From the NCBI RefSeq assembly GCF_030269125.1, contig NZ_BSSM01000009.1:248001-312000 (forward strand): 64,000 nucleotides of DNA. The letters run 5' to 3'. Each line of letters begins with the position of its first letter. Positions within the stretch are counted from its first letter, which is position 1. Shown here in pieces: positions 25,219 to 33,499 of this stretch. The notes under the pieces are model-generated. The model made no database searches and was not told the origin of the DNA. It saw nothing but the letters and a program-made list of their open reading frames with translations. Position numbers and translations under genes: made by a program. The stretch comes from Streptomyces hygroscopicus subsp. hygroscopicus (GTDB lineage Bacteria; Actinomycetota; Actinomycetes; Streptomycetales; Streptomycetaceae).

Positions 25219-26400
25219 TCACTTCGTACGCTCCAACGCGGGATCCTCTCGCGGCGGTACGGCCCCGGACGTCCAGCCGTGCCGGCGCAGGGAGTTCTGG
25301 ACGTGGCGGATCAGGTACTCCAGGTCCGCGCAGTAGACGGACGGGTTCCGGTACCCGGCGGCGGCGCTGAAGCGGTGCGGGAGGTAGCCCCCTCCGCACA
25401 CGGTCACGAGCGGACAGCCACGGCACTTCCGGGCGAGCCCGTCCGCGCCGTACCGGCGATGGGACATCTTCGGATGCGACAGCGCATCGTCGTACGAGTG
25501 CCGGAAGACATCGAGCCCGAGCCGGGACGCTCCCTCCTCGACCGATCGCAGCGTGTCGACGCCCTCGATCGAGCCGTCGGACTCGACCACGACACTGGTC
25601 GGCGGCGCCAGACCCAGGGTCTCCACAGATCCGCGCACACCGGAGCCGAGGGCCACGATGTCCTCCAGCATCCGGACGCTGTGCCGGAACCGGGGCCGGT
25701 CCAGCCAGGTGTCGTAGACGCGGCTCATCCACCGCCCGTACTCGGGCACGCGCGGGTCGCTCCGGTACGGCGGGTCGTCGTGGGTCGCGTGCGGCCAGCC
25801 GAAGTCGATCACCGGTGGTTCGAAGGCGGCCAGGTAGTCGTGGACCTCGACGGGATCGTTGGCCAGGTCCACTACGGCGAGGAGGCCGGCGAACAAGTGC
25901 GGTCGGGCCCGCAGCAGTTCGATGCCCCGCACCGTGGCGGCCGTACTCGACCGGGCGGTGTGGGTCAGCCGGTGCCGGTCGTTCGCGTCCGGGGGGCCGT
26001 CGAGGCTGACGCCGACCGCCACGCCGTGCTGCTCGAAGAGGTCGAGCCAGGCGGCGGACAACAGGGTGCCGTTGGTCTGGATTTCGAAGCGGATCCGGGT
26101 CTCGCTCGGTACGCCGTCCCGGACCGCGCCCAGCAGGGCGGCCAGGTGCGGGAGGCCGGCCAGCAGCGGCTCCCCGCCGTGCAGGACGACATCGACGGTC
26201 CGCAGTCCGTGGGCCGTGGCGTGCTCGGCGATCCGCCGGGCGGCCGCCCGTGCCACGTCCAGGTCCATGCGGGCGGGCAGCCGCCGTGCAGCCTGGTCCT
26301 TGGAGTGGAAGACGAAGCAGTAGTCGCAGTCGATGTTGCAGCGGTTGGCGACCTTGAGGATGAACGTCCGGAAGGGGGCGGGGCGCACGGGGCGGGTCAT
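25219..26400 (-). CDS. FxsB-like radical SAM/SPASM peptide maturase
   Basis: A 393-residue radical SAM enzyme. The cluster motif CNIDCDYC is at residues 21-28, followed by FVFHSKDQAA as in FxsB-type enzymes, a GGEP motif near 80 and QTNGTLL near 115. The C-terminal SPASM/twitch region shows CRGCPLVTVCGGG and a late NPSVYCADLEYLI. The NPS.YC tail with a following helix is typical of FxsB/GrrM-type maturases that form three-residue cyclophane crosslinks in RiPPs. It starts 13 bp after the stop of a 62-codon candidate precursor and is followed by a GNAT gene, suggesting one operon. Confidence 0.85.
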   Translation of the reverse strand: MTRPVRPAPFRTFILKVANRCNIDCDYCFVFHSKDQAARRLPARMDLDVARAAARRIAEHATAHGLRTVDVVLHGGEPLLAGLPHLAALLGAVRDGVPSETRIRFEIQTNGTLLSAAWLDLFEQHGVAVGVSLDGPPDANDRHRLTHTARSSTAATVRGIELLRARPHLFAGLLAVVDLANDPVEVHDYLAAFEPPVIDFGWPHATHDDPPYRSDPRVPEYGRWMSRVYDTWLDRPRFRHSVRMLEDIVALGSGVRGSVETLGLAPPTSVVVESDGSIEGVDTLRSVEEGASRLGLDVFRHSYDDALSHPKMSHRRYGADGLARKCRGCPLVTVCGGGYLPHRFSAAAGYRNPSVYCADLEYLIRHVQNSLRRHGWTSGAVPPREDPALERTK

Positions 26401-26413
26401 CGAGCGCGCGTGC

Positions 26414-26602
26414 TCACAGGGGCCAGGGCAGGATGAGCGAGGCCGCGTGGGCGCCGTCGCCGAACCCGTCGGCCGAGGACCGTTCGGCGTCCAGGCGGTG
26501 CCGGACGCGGGCCGCCACGCGGTCCAGGACCGTGGCATCAGGGGGCGCCGGTCGACCGCTCGTGGCGGTGCACGGCTCGACGGCGATCGCGGCTGACGGC
26601 AT
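26414..26602 (-). CDS. Candidate RiPP precursor peptide (62 residues) for the FxsB-like enzyme
   Basis: A 62-codon ORF with an excellent ribosome binding site (GAGGAG, 6 nt before the ATG), ending 13 bp before the radical SAM gene. The middle forms a charged helix (about residues 23-41). The C-terminus is short and hydrophobic, ending ASLILPWPL, with Trp at the third-last position. Known FxsA precursors end in FxSxx; this does not. A Trp-Pro-Leu end would still fit the aromatic-x-x pattern of three-residue cyclophane RiPPs. No homologue is recognised. The precursor role is an inference from size, position and C-terminus. Confidence 0.65.
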   Translation of the reverse strand: MPSAAIAVEPCTATSGRPAPPDATVLDRVAARVRHRLDAERSSADGFGDGAHAASLILPWPL

Positions 26603-26644
26603 ACGGCACTCCTCGTGAGGGACGAGTCGAGGCTCGGCAACGTA

Positions 26645-26660
26645 GCACCGCCGACGGTGC
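26645..26660 (-). terminator. Small hairpin between the NB-ARC/TPR gene and the precursor
   Basis: GCACCG and CGGTGC pair around a CCGA loop in the 74-bp gap. It could partially separate transcription of the large upstream gene from the peptide gene. The stem is short, so this is tentative. Confidence 0.3.
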
Positions 26661-26676
26661 GTGCATGACGGTCATT

Positions 26677-29340
26677 TCAGCCACGGTCGGGATCCTGGTC
26701 GCAGCCATCGAGGCCCGCCGCGGCTCGTGCCTCCTCCAGCGGACTGCCGACGTCCCGCGCGATCTCCAGCGCCCGCCGGAAGCGCTCACGGGCGGTGTCC
26801 GGACTGGTGGCAGCGAGCAACGCCCCCCATTCGTTCAGGACTTCGGCCTCACCGCGTCGGTCGCCGAGGGCGCGCAGGATCTCAAGGCTCCGCCCGAACG
26901 CCTCGACGGCGCTGTCCCGTTCCCCCAACAGTTTGTGGGCCACACCAAGTTCACTCAGCGCCGCAGCCTCACCGCCACGGCTGCCGAGCGCGCGGCAGAC
27001 CTCCAGGGCCTCATCGAGCAGCGGAAGAGCCGCGCGTGGATCCCCGGACGCGCGCTCCACCACTCCCAGCAGACGCACGCTGTTCGCCCTGCCGTACCGG
27101 TCACCCAGCTCCGTGAAGTGGGTGAGGGCCTGGCGGTGGGCCGCCCGCGCTCCCTCTACGTCCCCGGTCAGCCGCCGCACCACGCCCTGCTCGTTGAGCG
27201 CGTACGCCTGGTGTTCGCGGTCGTCCAGGGCCGTGTAGATGTCGAATGCCTCCTGATGATGGCGCGCGGCGAGGTCGTACGCGCCCAGGAGACAGTGCAC
27301 GACGCCCAGGTCCCGCAGCGAGTTCGCCTCCCCGTACCGGTCGCCGAGCTCGCGGTAGATCGCCAGGGCCTCGCTCTGTGTCCGCATCGCCGCGTCGAAC
27401 CGGCTCATCTGCCGCCACACCATGCCGAGATCGGCGAGCGCGTTGGCCTGGCCGAGCGGGTGTTCCAGGCGGCGGTAGAGGCCGAGGGCCTCGGTCTGGG
27501 CAAGGGCCGATTCCTCGTTGTCGGCGGTCAGGTAGCGGACGATGCCGAGCTGGTTGAGGGCGTCCGCCTTGCCGCGCAGGTCTCCTACGGCGTCGTAGTG
27601 CGCCACCGCCTCGTCCAGGGCCGCGACAGCCTCGGGGTAGGCGGCCATGAAGCGCCGAACGACGCCCAGTTCGGCGAGGGAGCCGGCCAGTGCCTGTTCG
27701 TCGCCAGTGCGGCGGGCGGCCTCGGCGGCGGTGCGGTGGAGGCCGACGGCCTGGTCCCAGGGGCCGGCCTGGCGGAGGAAGGGGGCCATGGCCGCCGACA
27801 TCCGCACCACGGAGTCGTACAGGGAGAGGCTGTGCGCCCGGCGGATGCAGGCCAGGATGTTGGCGCGCTCGTTCTCGAGCCAGCCCAACGCGTCCGTCCG
27901 CGAGGCGAGGGGCGGGGTCTCCAGCCGCCGGGTGGCGTCGGGCGAGGACGGTGGCATGGCCCCGCTGCGCACGATGTGCCCGTTCGCCACGGCCAGCGCG
28001 GAAAGGTAGTAGGTGCACACACGCTCGACGGACTGGACCTGGTCCATGCTGCCTCCCTCGGCCGCGAGACCGCGGGCGTAGTCACGCAGGAGGTCGTGCA
28101 GCCGGTAACGGCCTCCAGGATGCTCCTCGATCAGATGGTCGTCATAGAGACCGTCCAGGTGGCGGCGGGCCTCGGTGACCGGGACCTCGCCGAGTGCGGC
28201 GCCCGCGTACGCGTCCAGATCGGTGCCAGGGTAGCAGCCGAGGCGCCGGAAGAAACGCTGCCGATCGGGGGGAAGATCCCGGTGGGAGAGGTCGAAGGTC
28301 GCGGTGATGGCCCGCTCCCCGGACCGCAGTTCGCCGAGGCGGTCCTGCGCCGCGATCAGCCGCTCGTGCAGGTCCCCGGCGCTCCAGGAGGGATGGTGGC
28401 GGAGCCGGGCGGCGAGGAGGGAGACCCCCAGGGGGAGATAACCGCACAACCGCACAAGCTCGTTGAGCACATCGCGGTCCAGCTCGTCCGCCGGTCGGGC
28501 GCTGAGTCGCACGAAGAGATCCACCGCGTGCTCGGGCGGCAGCGCGTCCACCGGCAGGACCACCTCCTCGTGCACGGCCAGTCGCTTCCTGCTGGTCACG
28601 AGGACCAGGCAGTCGCCGCCGCCGGGCAGCAGCGGTTCCAACTGCCGGTACCCGGCGGCGTTGTCCAGGATGAGCAGTGCCCTCTTGTCCGCCAGTCTGC
28701 CGCGCCACATCGCCGCCCGTGCCTCCGTGACCGCGCCGATGTCGTCGCCCACGGGGATCTGGTGCGCCGGCACCCCGGCCGCGGTGAGCAGGGCGGCCAG
28801 CGCCTCGCCGGGCTGCACCGGGTTGCGGCCGGGGGTGTGCCCGTTGAGGTTGAGGAAGAGCTGGCCGTCAGGGAACCGTGCGGACAGCACATGCGCGGCG
28901 TGCACGGCGAGCGTGGTCTTGCCGACGCCGGGCATGCCGTCGATCAAGTGGACCGGCAGGGACGCGCCGGTCTCCTGCGCACTGGTCACCGAGCGTTCGA
29001 GTGCGGCCAGTTCGGCGGACCGGTCGGTGAAGGCGGTGGTGTCGCGCGGCAGCGACCGCAGGACGAGCGCGGCGCCGGGCGGGTCGGTCGTGTCCTCGGT
29101 CCGTGCGGTTCCCCGTCTTCCGCCACGGCGGTCGTCCAGTACGGCGAGCACGGCCGCGAGCCCCGCGGTGACGGCGCCCAGGACGACGAACGACAGCCAT
29201 GGGCGGACCTGTAACCAGCGCAGCCAGTTCGGCCAGCGCGACTGCGCCGACACGACGTTCGTCACGAGACCGGCCAGTGTCGTCGTGACCACCCCGACGA
29301 CGGCGACCGCAGCAAGCCCCGCACCCCGCCCGTACCTCAT
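26677..29340 (-). CDS. Membrane-anchored NB-ARC/TPR protein of the FxsB-like system
   Basis: An 887-residue STAND-type protein. Two N-terminal transmembrane helices (about residues 8-30 and 48-67) are followed by an NB-ARC ATPase with Walker A GMPGVGKTT near residue 134, Walker B ALLILDNA, and an SRKRL sensor. From about residue 460 to the end are tandem tetratricopeptide repeats, each with the A..LN.LG.V pattern. FxSxx-type RiPP loci commonly encode a TPR protein with an NTPase domain beside FxsB. The gene is 74 bp upstream of the candidate precursor on the same strand. It may sense a signal or scaffold the maturase; it has no DNA-binding domain. Confidence 0.85.
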   Translation of the reverse strand: MRYGRGAGLAAVAVVGVVTTTLAGLVTNVVSAQSRWPNWLRWLQVRPWLSFVVLGAVTAGLAAVLAVLDDRRGGRRGTARTEDTTDPPGAALVLRSLPRDTTAFTDRSAELAALERSVTSAQETGASLPVHLIDGMPGVGKTTLAVHAAHVLSARFPDGQLFLNLNGHTPGRNPVQPGEALAALLTAAGVPAHQIPVGDDIGAVTEARAAMWRGRLADKRALLILDNAAGYRQLEPLLPGGGDCLVLVTSRKRLAVHEEVVLPVDALPPEHAVDLFVRLSARPADELDRDVLNELVRLCGYLPLGVSLLAARLRHHPSWSAGDLHERLIAAQDRLGELRSGERAITATFDLSHRDLPPDRQRFFRRLGCYPGTDLDAYAGAALGEVPVTEARRHLDGLYDDHLIEEHPGGRYRLHDLLRDYARGLAAEGGSMDQVQSVERVCTYYLSALAVANGHIVRSGAMPPSSPDATRRLETPPLASRTDALGWLENERANILACIRRAHSLSLYDSVVRMSAAMAPFLRQAGPWDQAVGLHRTAAEAARRTGDEQALAGSLAELGVVRRFMAAYPEAVAALDEAVAHYDAVGDLRGKADALNQLGIVRYLTADNEESALAQTEALGLYRRLEHPLGQANALADLGMVWRQMSRFDAAMRTQSEALAIYRELGDRYGEANSLRDLGVVHCLLGAYDLAARHHQEAFDIYTALDDREHQAYALNEQGVVRRLTGDVEGARAAHRQALTHFTELGDRYGRANSVRLLGVVERASGDPRAALPLLDEALEVCRALGSRGGEAAALSELGVAHKLLGERDSAVEAFGRSLEILRALGDRRGEAEVLNEWGALLAATSPDTARERFRRALEIARDVGSPLEEARAAAGLDGCDQDPDRG

Positions 29341-29432
29341 GCGACCCCCGAGTTCCGACGCATCCCGGACAGCAAGCGGACCAGTCGGGACGGACCCGGG
29401 TCAAGGTCCGCTCCGGGACACCCTGGATTCAC

Positions 29433-29618
29433 CCCGGTCACCGCCGGCCGCACCTTCGTCGGCAGCAGGTCCAGGAAGACGTCCGGGTGGCGGAAGGCGG
29501 CGAAGCGGGAGGCGTCCGGGATGAGGACGAAGCCCTTCGACGGGGCGGTCGACCGGCCGTGGAAGCGGCGGACCGGGGCCGGTGGGGTGAGGACGTCGTC
29601 GGCGCCCTGGAAGCGGAC
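29433..29618 (-). pseudogene. C-terminal remnant of an alpha/beta hydrolase
   Basis: The minus-strand frame reads VRFQGADDVLTPPAPVRRFH, then KGFVLIPDASRFAAFRHPDV and FLDLLPTKVRP. This is the C-terminal pattern of alpha/beta hydrolases: the acid strand (GADD...P), then the strand carrying the catalytic His (IPDAGHFAAF in intact enzymes) and the last helix. The catalytic His is Arg here (ASRF), and the N-terminal two thirds are gone. About 60 residues remain. Confidence 0.6.
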
Positions 29619-29619
29619 C

Positions 29620-30117
29620 GAACTGGTCGAGCTGATGGTGGAGGAGGCCATGGGGCAGGGGCCCGATCCGGCGGGCGTCCTCGAGGGCGACTGGCGGGGC
29701 CGTACGCGCGTGGACCCGGCAGCGCGCGCGTCCACGCCGCCCACCCGTGGCTGGTCACCGCCACCGCCATGCGCCGCCGCGTGCTCCGTCCCCGTCAGCC
29801 GCGCCGGCTGGACGCGGCGCTCGCCGCGCTCGAATCCACCGGTCTCGACGGCGCCCGGCGGCACCGCGTCCTCCTGCTGCTGATCGGGCTCGTGCGCGAT
29901 GTCGCCCAGCAGCACGTGGACCGCGAGGAGGAGTGGGACGCCGACCGAGTGGGACCTGCTCGCCGCCGGCCTCCTCGCCCGGCACGCCGCACGCCTCCGC
30001 GCGCTCACCAAGGCCATCGCCGAGGGAGCATTTCGGCCGGACGGTGTCGATCCGCTCGAATTCCGGCCGGATCGAATCCTGGATGGCGTCGAAGCGGTCA
30101 TCGACGGACGTGAATGA
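29620..30117 (+). pseudogene. Frameshifted TetR-family regulator lacking its DNA-binding domain
   Basis: Three plus-strand frames line up with the C-terminal ligand domain of TetR-type regulators. These are ELVELMVEEAMGQGPDP with VLEGDWRGRT; then, shifted, VHAAHPWLVTAT and LDAALAALESTGLDG through IGLVRDVAQQH; then, shifted again, LRALTKAIAEGAF and RILDGVEAVIDG before the stop. Two frameshifts and absence of the N-terminal helix-turn-helix mark it as dead. It abuts the decayed hydrolase and together they look like a former regulator-enzyme pair. Confidence 0.6.
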
Positions 30118-30211
30118 CCCGTGAGGGTCGTCCTGACGCGGCGAGCAGGATGTTCGCGGTCGATAGAGTGCGGACCGTCGTACGGGCGGACGGTGCCTGA
30201 GGAGGGTCTGG

Positions 30212-31324
30212 GTGGCTACGACGACCGGTGCCGTCTGGGGCCGTGCCGAGCAACAGGACTTTCGCAGCAGGGTGCGCGGCACCCTGCTGGGCGCCGCCGT
30301 CGGCGATGCGCTCGGCGGGCCCGCGGACGCGCTCACGCTGGAGGAGATCCGCGCGGCGCACGGGCCCGAGGGGCTGCTCGACCTCGCCGCCGGGCACGGA
30401 CGGCGCGGCACCATCACCCACCACACCCAGCTGACCCTGTTCAGCGTGGACGGTCTGATCCGCGCCCAGGTGCGGCGCGACACCGGCGCGTGGCACCCGC
30501 CGACCGATCTGCACCGGGCGTACCTGCGCTGGGCCGCCACCCAGCGGGACTGGGGGCCCGACGAGCGTCGCGAGGAGGACGGCTGGCTGGCGCGCGAGGA
30601 GTGGCTGTACGCCCGCCGCGCGCCGACCCGGCCGCTGCTCATCGGCTTCGGTGACGAGAACATGGGCACGCTGGAGAAGCCCAAGAACCCCGCCGAGCAG
30701 GGGCCGGAGGCGGTCGCGCGCTCGGCGCCCTTCGGGCTGCTGGTCGGCTGGGAGCCGCAACTCGTCGTACAGCTCGCGGTGGAGTGCGCGGCGCAGACCC
30801 ACGGGCACCCCGTCGGGTATCTGTCGGCGGGCGCGTTCGCCGTGATCGTGCACGGGCTCGCGCGCGGGGAGAGCCTGGACGGCGCCGTGCAGCAGGCCCT
30901 CGCCCTGCTCGCCGTGCGCCCCGGCCACCAGCCGGTCTCCGACGCCCTCCAGCACGCGCTCGGCGCGGTGCGGCAGGGCATGCCGAGCCCCGCGCGGGTG
31001 GAGGAACTGACCAGCGACGGCACGGCCGACGGCCTGCTCGCGGCCGCCGTCTACTGCGCCCTGGTCGGCGAGGACGTACGGCACGGCCTGTGCCTCGCCG
31101 TCAACCAGAGCGGCCCCTCCGCCGCCGCCGGAACCCTCACCGGCGCCCTCCTCGGCGCCCTCCACGGCGAGACCGCCCTCCCCCCGGCCTGGCTCGCCGA
31201 ACTGGAGGGCCGCCCCACCATCCTCGAACTCGCGGACGACTTCGCCATGGAGATGACCCAGGGCCCGGCACTGCACGGCCCGGCGGGTTCGGCCCCGGGG
31301 TGGCTGGCGCGGTATCCGCGCTAG
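30212..31324 (+). CDS. ADP-ribosylglycohydrolase-family protein, metal ligands lost
   Basis: A 370-residue protein of the ADP-ribosylglycohydrolase (DraG/ARH) fold. The N-terminus has RGTLLGAAVGDALG, the family start. The conserved TDDTQ, which supplies Mg2+ ligands, reads THHTQ here (residues 69-73). The C-terminal NHSGDSDSTG reads NQSGPSAAAG (about 299-308), losing the other two Asp ligands. Active ARH enzymes need both sets, so this homologue is probably non-catalytic and may bind ADP-ribose or act as a regulator. The GTG start follows GAGGAGG. It is convergent with the large membrane protein gene. Confidence 0.82.
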   Translation: MATTTGAVWGRAEQQDFRSRVRGTLLGAAVGDALGGPADALTLEEIRAAHGPEGLLDLAAGHGRRGTITHHTQLTLFSVDGLIRAQVRRDTGAWHPPTDLHRAYLRWAATQRDWGPDERREEDGWLAREEWLYARRAPTRPLLIGFGDENMGTLEKPKNPAEQGPEAVARSAPFGLLVGWEPQLVVQLAVECAAQTHGHPVGYLSAGAFAVIVHGLARGESLDGAVQQALALLAVRPGHQPVSDALQHALGAVRQGMPSPARVEELTSDGTADGLLAAAVYCALVGEDVRHGLCLAVNQSGPSAAAGTLTGALLGALHGETALPPAWLAELEGRPTILELADDFAMEMTQGPALHGPAGSAPGWLARYPR

Positions 31325-31339
31325 GCCCGGGGCCGGGAC

Positions 31340-33253
31340 TCACTTCAGGGCGTCGGGGCACGGCGTGCCCCGGGGCAGCTGGTACGGCGCCGCCAGGCGG
31401 TACGTGCCGGCGTGCGGAGCGATCAGCATCGTCCACTTGTCGCCGTTCGCGTCCTCCGGGGTCTGCATGAGGCAGCCGTTGAGGTTGACGTACCTCTTCT
31501 CCGTGCCCGGCGGCGAGGGGATCACCTGCGGGGCCTTCAGGCTCTTGCCGTGGGAGTCGACCACGCTGAGCCAGGGGGAGTAGGGGATGCGGATGAGGAT
31601 GCGGCCGGCCTTGCGGACGTCCAGGGTCATCTCGCCCTGTTCGGCGCGGTCCACCACCGCGTGCGGCTCGGCCAGCGGGGTCGGGTCGGTCACCCGGAAC
31701 AGCTGCCAGTTGGCGTCGCCCCAGATCTGCGCCAGGTACGGCATCCCGCGCCGCAGCAGCTGACGCTCGCGCTCGCCGCCGTCGCCGTCCGGGTTGTCCC
31801 TGGGCAGCACCACGAAGTGCACGGCCCACCGCTGGAGCCACTCGTGGTAGTTCGCCGAGTTGAGCGTGTCGTCGTAGAAGAGCGGGTTGCGCTCCATGTC
31901 GGCCTGGCGGTTCCAGCCACGCGCCAGGTTGACGTACGGCGCGAGCGCGGAGGCCTCGCGGTGCGAACTCGCCGGTACCACCTCGACGCGCCCCCGCTCC
32001 GCGCCGACCTTCTGCAACTGGTTGACCAGCGGCGCCAGCTCGTGCGCCCAGGACGCGGTCGGGGTCGTGTGGACGATGTCGTCCACCGACTTGTAGCCGA
32101 TCCAGCCGGCGAACCCCAGGAACGCCACCACCGTCGCGTACCACTTCCGCGACCTCGGCACCGTGAACGGCAGCGCCGCGATGAGCGTCGCACCCGCGAA
32201 CAGCATCGGCAGGCGCGAGATGTTCGAACCGATCTGCGAGCTGACCACCCACACCGCCACGACCATGACGCTGTAGACGCCCGCCGTCAGCCGGACGGTG
32301 ACCCACTCCTTCGGGACCAGGAACAGGCACAGCAGGCCGTACAGCAGCGGCAGGCTCAGCGAGCCGACCGTCATCGGCTGGGTCCCGGAGAAGGGGAAGA
32401 GGAAGTACGACGCGGCCACCACCGCCGCCGGTGCCAGCCCCAGCGCCCACGCGCCGGGCCGCCGCCGCTGCAGGAACAGCGCGACCGCGACCAGGCCCAC
32501 GAACAGCCCGGAGACCGGCGAGGCCATGGTGGAAAGGCCCGCGAGCGGCGCCGCCACCGCCGCCTTCGCCCAGCGTCTGTGCCGCCACCGGTACGGCCAG
32601 CAGAACACCGCCGCCACCGCGCCGAGCGCGATCATCGTGCCGAGCCCGAAGGTCACCCGGCCCGACATCGCGTTGCACAGCAGCGCGAAGACCCCGGCGA
32701 GCGAGGCCCACAGGGGGTTCCGCACCGCCCGGCTGCGGATCAGGACGAGCGTCAGCAGGCCCGCGGAGACCGTGCCGGCGACCATCATCGTCGTGCGCAC
32801 GCCGAGGACCGCCATCAGGTACGGCGACACCACGCTGTACGACACCGGGTGCATGCCCCCGTACCAGGCGAGGTTGTACGCCGAGTCCGGGTGCCGGCCG
32901 ACGAACTCCGCCCACGCGTCCTGGGCCGCGAGATCGCCACCGCTGTTCGCGAACGTGAAGAACCAGACGACGTGCAGCACGCCCGCGAGCGCGGTGACCC
33001 ACAGGACGGGGTGGCGCAGCATGCGGGCGCGAAGGGGTTCGAGGGGGCTGAGGAGGCGCGCGAGTCCCCCGGACACGCGGGGGGTGGTACCCGCGGAGCG
33101 TGCGGTGGTGCGGCCGTCCGCGGGAGTACGGCCCTCCACGCGGGTACGGTCCTCCGCGCCGGTGTCCGCGTCAGGCGTGGACAGGCGTATTCGTGGGCCG
33201 TTTCCCGGACCCGGTCCGGCGTCGTCGGCGCGTGTCGGCTCCGCAGTGGCCAC
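31340..33253 (-). CDS. Large integral membrane protein, possibly a glycosyltransferase-type
   Basis: A 637-residue protein with a roughly 85-residue disordered cytoplasmic tail, about 11 hydrophobic helices between residues 90 and 430, and an extracytoplasmic C-terminal domain of about 200 residues. The N-terminal helix is followed by a periplasmic loop (SGGDLAAQDAWAEFVGRHPD) resembling those of polyprenyl-phosphate-sugar glycosyltransferases (GT-C fold), but no catalytic residue can be assigned. The GTG at 33253 has GGGGAG upstream; the longer open frame to 33385 is not favoured. It neighbours a cell-wall carboxypeptidase, suggesting an envelope role. Confidence 0.72.
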   Translation of the reverse strand: MATAEPTRADDAGPGPGNGPRIRLSTPDADTGAEDRTRVEGRTPADGRTTARSAGTTPRVSGGLARLLSPLEPLRARMLRHPVLWVTALAGVLHVVWFFTFANSGGDLAAQDAWAEFVGRHPDSAYNLAWYGGMHPVSYSVVSPYLMAVLGVRTTMMVAGTVSAGLLTLVLIRSRAVRNPLWASLAGVFALLCNAMSGRVTFGLGTMIALGAVAAVFCWPYRWRHRRWAKAAVAAPLAGLSTMASPVSGLFVGLVAVALFLQRRRPGAWALGLAPAAVVAASYFLFPFSGTQPMTVGSLSLPLLYGLLCLFLVPKEWVTVRLTAGVYSVMVVAVWVVSSQIGSNISRLPMLFAGATLIAALPFTVPRSRKWYATVVAFLGFAGWIGYKSVDDIVHTTPTASWAHELAPLVNQLQKVGAERGRVEVVPASSHREASALAPYVNLARGWNRQADMERNPLFYDDTLNSANYHEWLQRWAVHFVVLPRDNPDGDGGERERQLLRRGMPYLAQIWGDANWQLFRVTDPTPLAEPHAVVDRAEQGEMTLDVRKAGRILIRIPYSPWLSVVDSHGKSLKAPQVIPSPPGTEKRYVNLNGCLMQTPEDANGDKWTMLIAPHAGTYRLAAPYQLPRGTPCPDALK

Positions 33254-33499
33254 CTGAAGGCACTCCCCGTGTCCCGTCTTTCGTTCTCGGCCGTTTTCTC
33301 CGGTGTACCCGGCCGCTTCTCGTCCAGTTCGCGGCCGTGTCCCGGGAACCGGCGACCTGCCCCGATTCGTGACGCTAGCACGCACCCCGCCGCGGGGCTC
33401 CCGGGTGGGGGCGCCGTGACGGGGTGCGCGGGCGGGCGGGGTGGTGCGGGGCGGTGCGGGGTGGTGCGGGGTGGAGTGGGTGCGGGCGGTGGCGCGGGC

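Noticed and set aside
26414..26602. FxsA with a FxSxx C-terminus
   Set aside because: The peptide ends ILPWPL with no Phe-x-Ser. I therefore call it only a candidate precursor of an FxsB-like enzyme.
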